Shown piece after piece: positions 1 through 6,775 of a stretch of DNA of 20,556 nucleotides. Positions within the stretch are counted from its first letter, which is position 1. The number at the start of each line of letters is the position of its first letter. The DNA is from JBDNBY01 sp039767595 (GTDB lineage: Bacteria; Pseudomonadota; Alphaproteobacteria; Rhodobacterales; Rhodobacteraceae): the NCBI GenBank assembly GCA_039767595.1, contig JBDNBY010000093.1, positions 1 to 20,556 on the forward strand, read 5' to 3'. A model generated the notes under the pieces. That model worked only from the letters and a program-made list of their open reading frames with translations, ran no database searches and had not been told where the DNA came from. The position numbers and the translations under genes were made by a program.

Positions 1-374
1 AGCGTCGCGTTACGAACAGCCAATTGTGCGGCTATGTCCTCACGAGATGTTTGCAGGGATTCGCGCAGCTCTGCCGCTTGTAGGCTTAAACTGCTGCCTT
101 CTTCAGGAGCGCCAAATGCGTTGAGTTGTGCATCCAATTTCGCAGCTTGCCGGCTGAGATCTTTGATCTCGCCTTCTATCACCCGCTGCCAGTCCAAGGT
201 TTGGTTTTGCAATTGATCCAGTGCTGGGTTTGACGCGCGTCCAGCCTCAATCACGGCCTCGGCGCGCGCTGCAAAGCGGCTCCATGCCTCCAACTCGAAC
301 TGATCAACAGCGTTTTGCGCATAAGCGGCCGTCCACGTCAGACACGCCATCATCACGAACAGAATTTTTTTCAT
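1..374 (-). CDS. N-terminus of a DUF3772-type mechanosensitive channel (MscS family), partial
   Basis: Only the first 124 codons are present; the rest lies beyond the left edge. The start MKKILFVMMACLTWTAAYAQ is a typical Sec signal peptide, with probable cleavage after AYA. It is followed by a periplasmic, charged, helical stretch with the pattern FELEAWSRFAARAEAVIEAG, then NPALDQLQNQ and DWQRVIEGEI. This pattern resembles the DUF3772 domain that precedes the MscS channel core in many Rhodobacteraceae proteins. The product would be an inner-membrane channel protecting against osmotic downshock, but the channel domain itself is not in view, so the family call rests on the N-terminus alone. 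The gene starts 25 bp after the cysteine synthase stop on the same strand and is probably co-transcribed with it. Its ribosome binding site is weak (AGTGGA). Confidence 0.6.
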   Translation of the reverse strand, partial: MKKILFVMMACLTWTAAYAQNAVDQFELEAWSRFAARAEAVIEAGRASNPALDQLQNQTLDWQRVIEGEIKDLSRQAAKLDAQLNAFGAPEEGSSLSLQAAELRESLQTSREDIAAQLAVRNAT

Positions 375-399
375 TCTATTATCCACTTAAAGCGCGACG

Positions 400-1428
400 T
401 TACTCCATTACAGAGGGCACATCCCGAGGGTCACGACGTAAAAAATGCGGCAATGGCAAGCCTTGCTGCAACAAGAATTCCTTGTTGAAGAGCTTGTTTT
501 GATACCGCGTTCCATAATCACACAAGATCGTCACGATTGTATGACCAGGTCCTAATTCCCTAGCCAAGTCAACTGCGCCCGCGATATTGATCCCAGACGA
601 TCCGCCCAAGCATAGCCCCTCGTATTCCAATAGGTCATAGACGATCTTTAGCGCACGGGTGTCTGAGATCCGAAACGAGGCATCAGGGGTAAACCCTTCT
701 AAATTTGCCGTGATCCGACCTTGGCCAATGCCCTCAGTCATCGACCCACCTTCGGATGCCAGCGCCCCTGTAGTGTAGAAGCTGTGCAGCGCCGCGCCAT
801 GCGGATCGGCGAGTGCGACTTTCACGCCCTTGGGTTGAAGGGCCATCCCAACACCGGCCAAAGTTCCGCCCGACCCTACGGCCGCGACGAAGCCATGCAC
901 ATTGCCTTGGGTCTGATCCCAAATCTCTGGTCCTGTCGTTTCAATATGCGCTTGGCGATTGGCTGTATTGTCGAACTGATTGGCCCAAATCGCTCCGTTT
1001 GGATCACTCTTGGCAATTTTCGCTGCCAAACGTCCCGAATATCTCACGTAGTTATTGGGATTTTTATAGGGCGCAGCAGGCACTTCGATCAATTCAGCCC
1101 CCGCAAACCGCAACATATCTTTTTTCTCTTGGCTTTGTGTCTCAGGGATTACAATGACCGAGCGAAACCCCATGGAGGCCCCTACGAGAGCAAGGCCGAT
1201 CCCCGTATTGCCCGCTGTGCCCTCCACAATCGTGCCACCAGGGGCAAGTGCCCCGCGGGCCACAGCATCTTTGATAATATAAAGCGCGGCGCGATCCTTG
1301 ACAGATTGCCCCGGATTAAGGAACTCGGCTTTGCCTAAAATTGTGCAGCCGGTCTCCTCGCTCACCTTTTTCAGTTTAATAAGAGGGGTATTGCCAATAG
1401 CCGCAACAACATCGGGGAAAATCGTCAT
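400..1428 (-). CDS. cysK: cysteine synthase A (O-acetylserine sulfhydrylase)
   Basis: This is a PLP-dependent fold-type II enzyme that makes L-cysteine from O-acetylserine and sulfide in the cytoplasm. From the chosen ATG the protein has 343 residues. The opening FPDVVAAIGNTPLIKL is the family's N-terminal signature. NPGQSVKDRAA carries the Schiff-base lysine (K44), and EGTAGNTG at about 69-76 is the phosphate/substrate loop, with Ala in place of the more common Ser. A GGSSGIN motif lies near the C-terminus, which ends in a tail (NKLFNKEFLL) longer than in E. coli CysK. The frame stays open for 22 more codons upstream, but the family signature begins right after this internal ATG, which also has a purine-rich AAGAGAAG leader. 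The mechanosensitive channel gene follows 25 bp downstream. A cystathionine beta-synthase-like role cannot be excluded. Confidence 0.88.
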   Translation of the reverse strand: MTIFPDVVAAIGNTPLIKLKKVSEETGCTILGKAEFLNPGQSVKDRAALYIIKDAVARGALAPGGTIVEGTAGNTGIGLALVGASMGFRSVIVIPETQSQEKKDMLRFAGAELIEVPAAPYKNPNNYVRYSGRLAAKIAKSDPNGAIWANQFDNTANRQAHIETTGPEIWDQTQGNVHGFVAAVGSGGTLAGVGMALQPKGVKVALADPHGAALHSFYTTGALASEGGSMTEGIGQGRITANLEGFTPDASFRISDTRALKIVYDLLEYEGLCLGGSSGINIAGAVDLARELGPGHTIVTILCDYGTRYQNKLFNKEFLLQQGLPLPHFLRRDPRDVPSVME

Positions 1429-1512
1429 TCTTCTCTTCACACTTCTTTTCGCAAAATATGTCTGTAAACTATGTGCAACAGAGAGGATCCACAAGAGGCA
1501 ACACAGCGGGAA

Positions 1513-1537
1513 GGCAGGTGTGATGACCCACCTCGCC
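1513..1537 (-). terminator. imperfect hairpin after the photolyase/cfa/membrane-protein block
   Basis: GGCAGGTG and CACCTCGCC form an 8-bp stem with one bulged base and a loop of about 8 bases. It begins five bases after the stop of the membrane-protein gene on the minus strand. No T-run follows, so it is a weak candidate for a transcript end or an RNA 3' stabiliser, not a textbook intrinsic terminator. Confidence 0.25.
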
Positions 1538-1542
1538 CCACG

Positions 1543-1989
1543 TCACTCTATCTCGTCAGAATAGGGCCGGAACAAGTAGAGCGCCAAAATGGCGCATAGA
1601 CCGGACGCCATGAAATAGCCGATGAACATGTGCGACTGCCCCAACAGCATTATGTTTTTAGCAAAAAACAAAGCAAAATCCTCGATCATTGTTGCTAAAT
1701 CGACATAGCCTTGCTCGATGAAAAAATCATAAATCCGAAAGACTGAAATGACCGCGCTCAGTATGGCCATCGAAAAGAAGTTGATGCTCAATGCGCGGCT
1801 CATGTATTGAACAAGGCTCAAACCAACTTTGACACCGCGCCAGGCGCTTATGGCTGAAATAAATGCAGCAGCTATGGCCAAGGTGTCCATAAACGGAATT
1901 TTATTTATGAACGTATCTCGATAACCCGTTGTTTGCACAAAGAAGAGTGCTAAAATGGCAGCGAGAATGCTTGGCAATAACGAGCGCAT
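1543..1989 (-). CDS. small integral membrane protein of unknown function
   Basis: I do not recognise this 148-residue protein. It has about four hydrophobic segments: residues 4-22 (LPSILAAILALFFV), 34-50 (MDTLAIAAAFISAISAW), 70-90 (INFFSMAILSAVISVF) and a longer one near 108-140 (MFIGYFMASGLCAILALYLF). A charged loop around residues 88-106 separates the last two, and the C-terminus is acidic (YSDEIE). It looks like an inner-membrane protein without a cleavable signal. The start lies 8 bp after the cyclopropane synthase stop on the same strand, so translation is probably coupled and the protein likely belongs to the photolyase-cfa transcript. A role linked to lipid modification or envelope stress is only a guess from position. 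Confidence 0.7.
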   Translation of the reverse strand: MRSLLPSILAAILALFFVQTTGYRDTFINKIPFMDTLAIAAAFISAISAWRGVKVGLSLVQYMSRALSINFFSMAILSAVISVFRIYDFFIEQGYVDLATMIEDFALFFAKNIMLLGQSHMFIGYFMASGLCAILALYLFRPYSDEIE

Positions 1990-1997
1990 GTTTGAAC

Positions 1998-3236
1998 TTA
2001 CGACTTTTGAATTGTGACCTGAATAACATCACAATTACCGCTCTCAAAGGTTGATGCGCAAGAGGTAAAGTAAAAGTCCCACATTTTATAAAACCGCGTA
2101 TCAAAACCCATAGGTTCAATATCGTTCCATTTTTCGATGAATGTCTCGCGCCACATCCGCAAAGTTTTGCCATAGGACTGCGCAAAGTTGATCATAGACA
2201 CCTCTGACAAGCCGGCTTCTTTTAGCCGTTGTGCGAGGATTTTTGGCGCGGGGAGCATTCCACCAGGGAATATATATTTCTGAATGAAATCAACGCCTCG
2301 ACGATAGGTTTCCCAACGATGATCAGCAACGGTAATGATTTGCAAACACGCTTTCGCTTGTGGTTTAAGGACGCGCTTGACCACGTCGAAATATGTCGGC
2401 CAATACCGTTCACCGACTGCTTCGAACATTTCGATACTCACAACACCATCATATTGGCCTTCTAAGTCGCGGTAATCGCATAGCTGTAGATCCACCAAAT
2501 CTGATAGGCCCGCAGTGGCAATTCTTGCTTTGCCGTAATCAAGCTGCGCTTGCGAGATTGTAATTCCAGTGACTTTGACCCCGTGTTCACGCGCTGCAAA
2601 TTCTGCGAAGCCGGCCCAACCGCAGCCGATCTCTAAAACATGGTCGCCTTTGGATACGCCAAGAGCCTCAATCATTGCGGCGTATTTTGATCTTTGCGCT
2701 TCGGACAAACTCTCGGTACCCGAATGAAAAAGGGCCGATGAATATGTCATCGTCGGGTCAAGCCATAGGCTGTAAAAATCATTCCCTAGGTCATAGTGGT
2801 AGGCAATGTTTTTGCGCGCTTGACCTTTGGTATTCGATTGCAAAAAGAAGCGTAACTTCTCATAGGCGCGCAAAAGTTTAAAACCAGGAAACCCATCAAA
2901 GACGGCCTCTGGATCGGCATGCACATAGTCCATAAAACTTTGCAAATCTGGCGTGGTCCAAGCCCCGTCTAAATACGCCTCAGAAAACCCAAGGTCCCCT
3001 TCGCGGATCAACCGTGCAAAGGCGTCTTGATCATGTACATGGATCTCGGCCCGTGGCTCGGGATCAGGGGCTGCGACGCGAAAGACCCGTTGGTCAGGCA
3101 ACACAATATCCAAAGTACCTTTGCGCGCCGATTGCAATGATTTGAACGCAAGCGCGAAATAGCGCGGCAAATTGGATTGCCCCTCTACACTGATGAGTAC
3201 GGGGGAGTGAGTGTCAATCTTTACTTCGCTGTTCAT
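1998..3236 (-). CDS. cfa: cyclopropane-fatty-acyl-phospholipid synthase family methyltransferase
   Basis: This is a SAM-dependent methyltransferase that adds a methylene group across double bonds of membrane phospholipid acyl chains. The protein has 412 residues, slightly longer than E. coli Cfa (382). An N-terminal lipid-binding region (about 25-135) is followed by NIAYHYDLGNDFY (about 143-155), typical of the family. The SAM-binding motif is VLEIGCGWAGF (200-210). Further hallmarks are SIEMFEAVG, the segment YIFPGGMLP, and RMWRETF near the C-terminus. The start codon lies inside the end of the photolyase gene (23-bp overlap) and the membrane-protein gene follows after 8 bp, so the three are likely co-transcribed. 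The product matches a stress/stationary-phase membrane-remodelling role; the exact lipid substrate is not visible from sequence. Confidence 0.88.
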   Translation of the reverse strand: MNSEVKIDTHSPVLISVEGQSNLPRYFALAFKSLQSARKGTLDIVLPDQRVFRVAAPDPEPRAEIHVHDQDAFARLIREGDLGFSEAYLDGAWTTPDLQSFMDYVHADPEAVFDGFPGFKLLRAYEKLRFFLQSNTKGQARKNIAYHYDLGNDFYSLWLDPTMTYSSALFHSGTESLSEAQRSKYAAMIEALGVSKGDHVLEIGCGWAGFAEFAAREHGVKVTGITISQAQLDYGKARIATAGLSDLVDLQLCDYRDLEGQYDGVVSIEMFEAVGERYWPTYFDVVKRVLKPQAKACLQIITVADHRWETYRRGVDFIQKYIFPGGMLPAPKILAQRLKEAGLSEVSMINFAQSYGKTLRMWRETFIEKWNDIEPMGFDTRFYKMWDFYFTSCASTFESGNCDVIQVTIQKS

Positions 3237-4644
3237 ATGCCTCTAGCGCCCTTTGGCGTCCTTGTTGGTGATCCACGATGGGTGTTTGGTAAGCGTCATT
3301 AGCACAGAAGTTTAGCGCTTTGGGAAGAGCGGTAAAGAAATCCAGCGCATCTTGTGACGGATCAGACGATTTTTCGGCTATCCAATGAGAAAGATATATC
3401 CCTTTGGGATCAAATTTATCCGCTTGGGTAAGTGGATTGAAAATCCGAAAAAACGGACTGGCGTCGGGGCCCGAACCGGCCACCCATTGCCAGCCCATTG
3501 CATTGGAGGCAGGATCCCAATCAGTCAAACACTCTTCAAACCATTTTTGCCCCACCGACCAATGTGTCATCAAATGTTTGGTCAGGTAACTTCCCGCGAT
3601 CATGCGCGCACGGTTATGCATTTTGCCGGTCACATACATCTCGCGCATAGCCGCATCGACGAATGGAATGCCCGTGCGGCCATATTTCCATGCGGTCACT
3701 TCGGCGGTATCATCTGCCATCGACCAAGGAAAGCTATCCCATTTTCGTTTCCAATTTTTGGACAATATGTGAGGGCCGTGAAAACAAAGGTGATAGGCGA
3801 ATTCACGCCAGACGATCTCTTTTAAAAATGTCTCGGATGATATCGACAGCGGCTGGCACACTGCGTTCACGGCATTCCAAATTTGAAAGGGTGAGATTTC
3901 TCCCCAAGCCAAATAATCACTAAGGCCGGAGGTTCCTGCCACACTTGGGATATCGCGCGCGGTGGTGTAATGTTCGATTTTTTCGAGAAAGCGATCCAAT
4001 GCGGCCAGCGCTGCAGCTTCGCCTGCATTAATACGCTGCGCCACGATCGACGCGCCGCGCTGCATCGCCGCGCCAAGGCGCCACTCGCTCAGCTCTTGAG
4101 TGGCGACATCGCCGCGCCATCCATCGATAGACGACGGCGCAGGATAGGAGGCACGAAGATCGCGATCTTTGACGGCACGCCAAAACGGTGTGTATACTTG
4201 AAACGGTGTGCCTGTTTTGGTCGCCACGCTATGCGGCTCAATCAACAGCTGCCCTGCAAAGGACTCTGCGACTAGCCCCTGCTCTTTTAAAGTGGATTTT
4301 ATCGCAGTGTCGCGCTCAATTTCATCGGGCGTATAGAGCCGGTTCCAAAAGACACCGCCTGCCCCTGTCGTGCGGATGATATCCGTCAACACTTCTTGTG
4401 CAGCGCCGCTGCGCAGGACAAGCGCGGCGCCCGTCGCCGCCTGCCACGATCGCGCAAACACCTCAAGGGCATGCTCAAGGCGTAGTTTAGGCGCAGCGCC
4501 AAGCGATGAGACAGATTGATCTTGGATAAATACGCCTATGATGGGGCGGCCCGACCCGACGGCCGCCACGAGTGCGGGATTATCCGCCAACCGTAAATCG
4601 CGGCGAAACCAGACAAGAACTGGAGAGTTTTGAGAAGATGACAT
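3214..4644 (-). CDS. phrB: deoxyribodipyrimidine photolyase (class I CPD type)
   Basis: This flavoprotein uses blue light to split cyclobutane pyrimidine dimers in DNA. The 476 residues match the usual length. An N-terminal antenna-binding Rossmann domain opens with LVWFRRDLRLADNPAL. The C-terminal FAD domain carries WREFAYHLCFHGP (279-291), MHNRARMIAGSYLTKHL (342-358) and GWQWVAGSGPDASPFFRIFNP (384-404). By alignment with E. coli PhrB, the electron-transfer tryptophan triad would be W307, W362 and W385, all present. It is the first gene of a block with cfa and a membrane protein, overlapping cfa by 23 bp. The start is forced: an in-frame stop lies a few codons upstream and no other start codon intervenes. 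A perfect 10-bp inverted repeat ends three bases before the ATG, and no clear ribosome binding site is seen. Confidence 0.93.
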   Translation of the reverse strand: MSSSQNSPVLVWFRRDLRLADNPALVAAVGSGRPIIGVFIQDQSVSSLGAAPKLRLEHALEVFARSWQAATGAALVLRSGAAQEVLTDIIRTTGAGGVFWNRLYTPDEIERDTAIKSTLKEQGLVAESFAGQLLIEPHSVATKTGTPFQVYTPFWRAVKDRDLRASYPAPSSIDGWRGDVATQELSEWRLGAAMQRGASIVAQRINAGEAAALAALDRFLEKIEHYTTARDIPSVAGTSGLSDYLAWGEISPFQIWNAVNAVCQPLSISSETFLKEIVWREFAYHLCFHGPHILSKNWKRKWDSFPWSMADDTAEVTAWKYGRTGIPFVDAAMREMYVTGKMHNRARMIAGSYLTKHLMTHWSVGQKWFEECLTDWDPASNAMGWQWVAGSGPDASPFFRIFNPLTQADKFDPKGIYLSHWIAEKSSDPSQDALDFFTALPKALNFCANDAYQTPIVDHQQGRQRALEAYEQRSKD

Positions 4645-4647
4645 TAT

Positions 4648-4681
4648 GCTAGAAGGCCCATGATTACATCAGCCTTCTAGC
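4648..4681 (-). promoter_or_regulatory. perfect 10-bp inverted repeat immediately upstream of phrB
   Basis: GCTAGAAGGC and GCCTTCTAGC are exact reverse complements separated by 14 bases. In the minus-strand RNA the hairpin would end three bases before the phrB AUG, and its 5' arm holds the only SD-like sequence nearby (AGAAGG). It also sits 30 bp after the acuI stop. It could end the acuI transcript, hinder phrB translation, or be a protein-binding operator. No T-run follows it on the minus strand, which argues against a simple terminator. Confidence 0.5.
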
Positions 4682-4711
4682 TAGCGCGTACTGCACCGAT
4701 CTCAAGATGCG

Positions 4712-5701
4712 TTATGCATTCACATCGACGACAACGCGGCCTTTGACTTGACCCTTGAGAATATCGCGGCCCAATTGCGGCACGTCGCTCAGCGTTGCCT
4801 TTTGGATCATCGCATCGAGCTTATCAAAGGGTAGATCGCTGACCAAGCGCGTCCACGCCTCAACTCGAAGGTCATACGGCGCCTGAGCCGAATCGATGCC
4901 GAGCATATTAATGCCGCGCAACAAGAACGGAATGATATTGGCCGGAACAGCCAAACCGCCCGCGTTACCCACAGCGGCCAAGGACCCACCGTAATCAAGC
5001 TGACCCAACACGCGCGCCGCCATTTCGCCGCCCACAGCATCCACACATCCAGACCAGAGCGCCTTTTCCATTGGGCGTTTGATCGCCTCGTTCACCTCTT
5101 CACGGGCAACGATTTGAGTAGCGCCTAAGGATGTCAAGTAATCGGCTGTTTCAGGGCGTCCGGTCACGGCGGCCACTTTATGGCCGAGGTTTGCCAAGAT
5201 CGCAGTGGCAACCGATCCAACACCGCCAGCGGCTCCGGTTACCAAAACGGGTGTTTCTGATGGTGCAAGCCCGTGCTTTTCAAGCGCCAAAATCCCGAGC
5301 ATCGCCGCCAAACCCGCTGTACCTACGGCCATCGCGCGCTCCATCGAGAGGCCATTTGGCAATGGAACAAGCCAATCGGCATTCACACGGGCCTTTTGCG
5401 CATAGCCGCCCCAATGCACTTCGCCGACGCGCCACCCTGTGAGGATCACTTCGTCGCCCTCTTTGTAGCGCGCATCTGAAGATTGCTCGACTGTGCCGAC
5501 AAAATCGATACCGGGCACATGCGGATACGCACGGACAAGCCCACCGCCAGAAGTGAGGCATAGGCCATCTTTGTAATTCAGCGTCGAATATTTAACCGCG
5601 ACGGTCACATTGCCTTCGGGCAATTGATCAAGACTGATTTCTTCAATAGCGGCAACTGGCTTCTCTTCGCCTTCTTTGCGAACGACAACGGCTTTGAACA
5701 T
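4712..5701 (-). CDS. acuI: acryloyl-CoA reductase (NADPH), AcuI/YhdH-type MDR
   Basis: This is a medium-chain dehydrogenase/reductase of the quinone-oxidoreductase type, lacking the zinc ligands of alcohol dehydrogenases. In marine Roseobacter bacteria AcuI reduces acryloyl-CoA to propionyl-CoA, both detoxifying acrylate from DMSP cleavage and allowing its use as carbon. The 329 residues match the family. The opening MFKAVVV, then YSTLNYKDGL (38-47), HVPGIDFVGTV (61-71) and the NADPH loop TGAAGGVGS (155-163) are AcuI/YhdH hallmarks. The start has a strong GGAGG ribosome binding site. The gene appears to be transcribed alone, divergent from ssrA, and no other DMSP gene is in the window. Distinguishing true AcuI from a general YhdH-like reductase needs phylogeny. 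Confidence 0.85.
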   Translation of the reverse strand: MFKAVVVRKEGEEKPVAAIEEISLDQLPEGNVTVAVKYSTLNYKDGLCLTSGGGLVRAYPHVPGIDFVGTVEQSSDARYKEGDEVILTGWRVGEVHWGGYAQKARVNADWLVPLPNGLSMERAMAVGTAGLAAMLGILALEKHGLAPSETPVLVTGAAGGVGSVATAILANLGHKVAAVTGRPETADYLTSLGATQIVAREEVNEAIKRPMEKALWSGCVDAVGGEMAARVLGQLDYGGSLAAVGNAGGLAVPANIIPFLLRGINMLGIDSAQAPYDLRVEAWTRLVSDLPFDKLDAMIQKATLSDVPQLGRDILKGQVKGRVVVDVNA

Positions 5702-5825
5702 GAGCTTCCTCCAAAATTTACTTTTGCGACATTTGCCATGCGATATGGATAATTCAAGCGCAAAGTGATGTTTGACGATTTAAAATATTTTCATCTGAGC
5801 CATTTCAATTCGCGCACAGCGACGC

Positions 5826-5831
5826 TATATT
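5826..5831 (+). promoter_or_regulatory. probable -10 box of the ssrA gene
   Basis: TATATT lies just upstream of the tmRNA acceptor piece, and a weak -35-like TTTCAA sits at 5803-5808 with 17-bp spacing. The 4-bp hairpin GCTC-GCAA-GAGC begins at 5838, where the precursor would start. The placement is plausible but the -35 box is poor. Confidence 0.4.
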
Positions 5832-5837
5832 GAACGT

Positions 5838-6150
5838 GCTCGCAAGAGCTATGGACATAAACGCGCTCGTCATAAGCGGATCGGACCCGGGGGCGGTACC
5901 CGGCGGCTCCACCATATATCGGATTTGCACCGATCATGGGGCCGAAATAGGATCGACGAACGTCTAAAGGGGTTAGCTTTGTTCCGGTGTGATACCGCCG
6001 TTATCGGTTCAAACACGATAAATGCAAATGATAATCGTGCTCCAGTAGCAATGGCAGCGTAAGCAGCCGGAGAGACTGATCTTCAAGTCCTAGACTCTAT
6101 GCATGTCTAGGCGGGGTTCGTGGGCACCTGGCAACAGAAGCTCACACCTT
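5838..6150 (+). ncRNA. ssrA: tmRNA, permuted two-piece (alphaproteobacterial type)
   Basis: The gene is circularly permuted. The acceptor piece comes first and ends with a genome-encoded CCA (5912-5914), followed by a 23-nt intervening segment with a small hairpin (ATCGG/CCGAT), then the coding piece from 5938. The two pieces pair into a 7-bp acceptor stem: GGGGCCG (5938-5944) with CGGCTCC (5904-5910). The third pair is G-U, the identity element for alanyl-tRNA synthetase. The coding piece has GGATCGAC shortly after the stem. The tag frame runs 6024-6062 and encodes ANDNRAPVAMAA followed by TAA, ending in the AA expected for ClpXP recognition. It rescues stalled ribosomes by trans-translation. 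The outer 5' and 3' ends are estimates. No convincing terminator separates it from sspB; only a weak A/T hairpin lies at 6156-6170. Confidence 0.92.
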
Positions 6151-6223
6151 TCCCGCAAAATCCGCTTTTGATTCACGACAATTCTGTATACCCTAGGCTT
6201 ACGCATTTTATCGAGGTCATCCA

Positions 6224-6742
6224 ATGGACAGCATAAACTACGCCGCATTAATGCATGACGCCATGCGCGAGCTGATTAAAAACATTCTTCGCCAAGTCCA
6301 AAAAAATGGCCTTCCTGGCGACCACCATTTTTATATTACCGTGAATACACAAGAGCCAGGCGTTGAAATGGCCCAATGGCTGCGGGACACCTACCCCGAT
6401 GACATGACAATTGTCATGCAGCATTGGTTTGATAATCTGGATGTCCAAGACGAGGGGTTTGCCATTACGTTGAACTTTGGCAATGCGCCAGAGCCGCTCT
6501 ATATTCCTTACGCGGCGCTGCGGACATTTGCCGATCCCTCTGTTGAGTTCGGTTTGCGCTTCGAGGCACAAGGTGACGCTGATCACGCACTCGATGTAAC
6601 GGGCAGTGACGACGAAAAAGATAATGTCTCGCATATCGGCCCCGATGATTTCGCGGCCCCCGTAGATCATGACACACAAGACGACACGCAAACTGAGCCA
6701 GAGACCTCTGCCGATGTTGTGCAGCTCGATCGTTTTCGCTAA
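6224..6742 (+). CDS. sspB: ClpXP adaptor SspB, alphaproteobacterial type
   Basis: SspB tethers tmRNA-tagged proteins to the ClpXP protease. The 172-residue protein has an N-terminal folded domain (about 1-110) with NYAALMHDAMRELIKNIL, the strand segment HHFYITVNTQEPGVEMAQWL and the conserved ITLNFGNAPEPLYIPYAALRTFADP. An acidic, disordered linker (about 118-160) follows, and the end ADVVQLDRFR resembles the short C-terminal peptide by which SspB binds ClpX. This layout (substrate domain, flexible linker, ClpX peptide) is that of the family. The start has a GAGG ribosome binding site seven bases upstream. The gene begins about 75 bp after ssrA, whose tag it should recognise through the AANDN part, and fumC follows 33 bp downstream on the same strand. 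Confidence 0.9.
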   Translation: MDSINYAALMHDAMRELIKNILRQVQKNGLPGDHHFYITVNTQEPGVEMAQWLRDTYPDDMTIVMQHWFDNLDVQDEGFAITLNFGNAPEPLYIPYAALRTFADPSVEFGLRFEAQGDADHALDVTGSDDEKDNVSHIGPDDFAAPVDHDTQDDTQTEPETSADVVQLDRFR

Positions 6743-6775
6743 AGACGAGGCAAAACTGCACAGAGGAATTCCACA

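Noticed and set aside
721..1338. A 205-codon open frame on the plus strand inside cysK
   Set aside because: It is fully antisense to a well-conserved cysteine synthase, shows no domain features, and reads as basic, cysteine-rich shadow sequence.
5772..5777. TTGACG as the -35 box of ssrA
   Set aside because: No -10-like hexamer lies 16-18 bp downstream; the TATATT at 5826 is too far away to pair with it.
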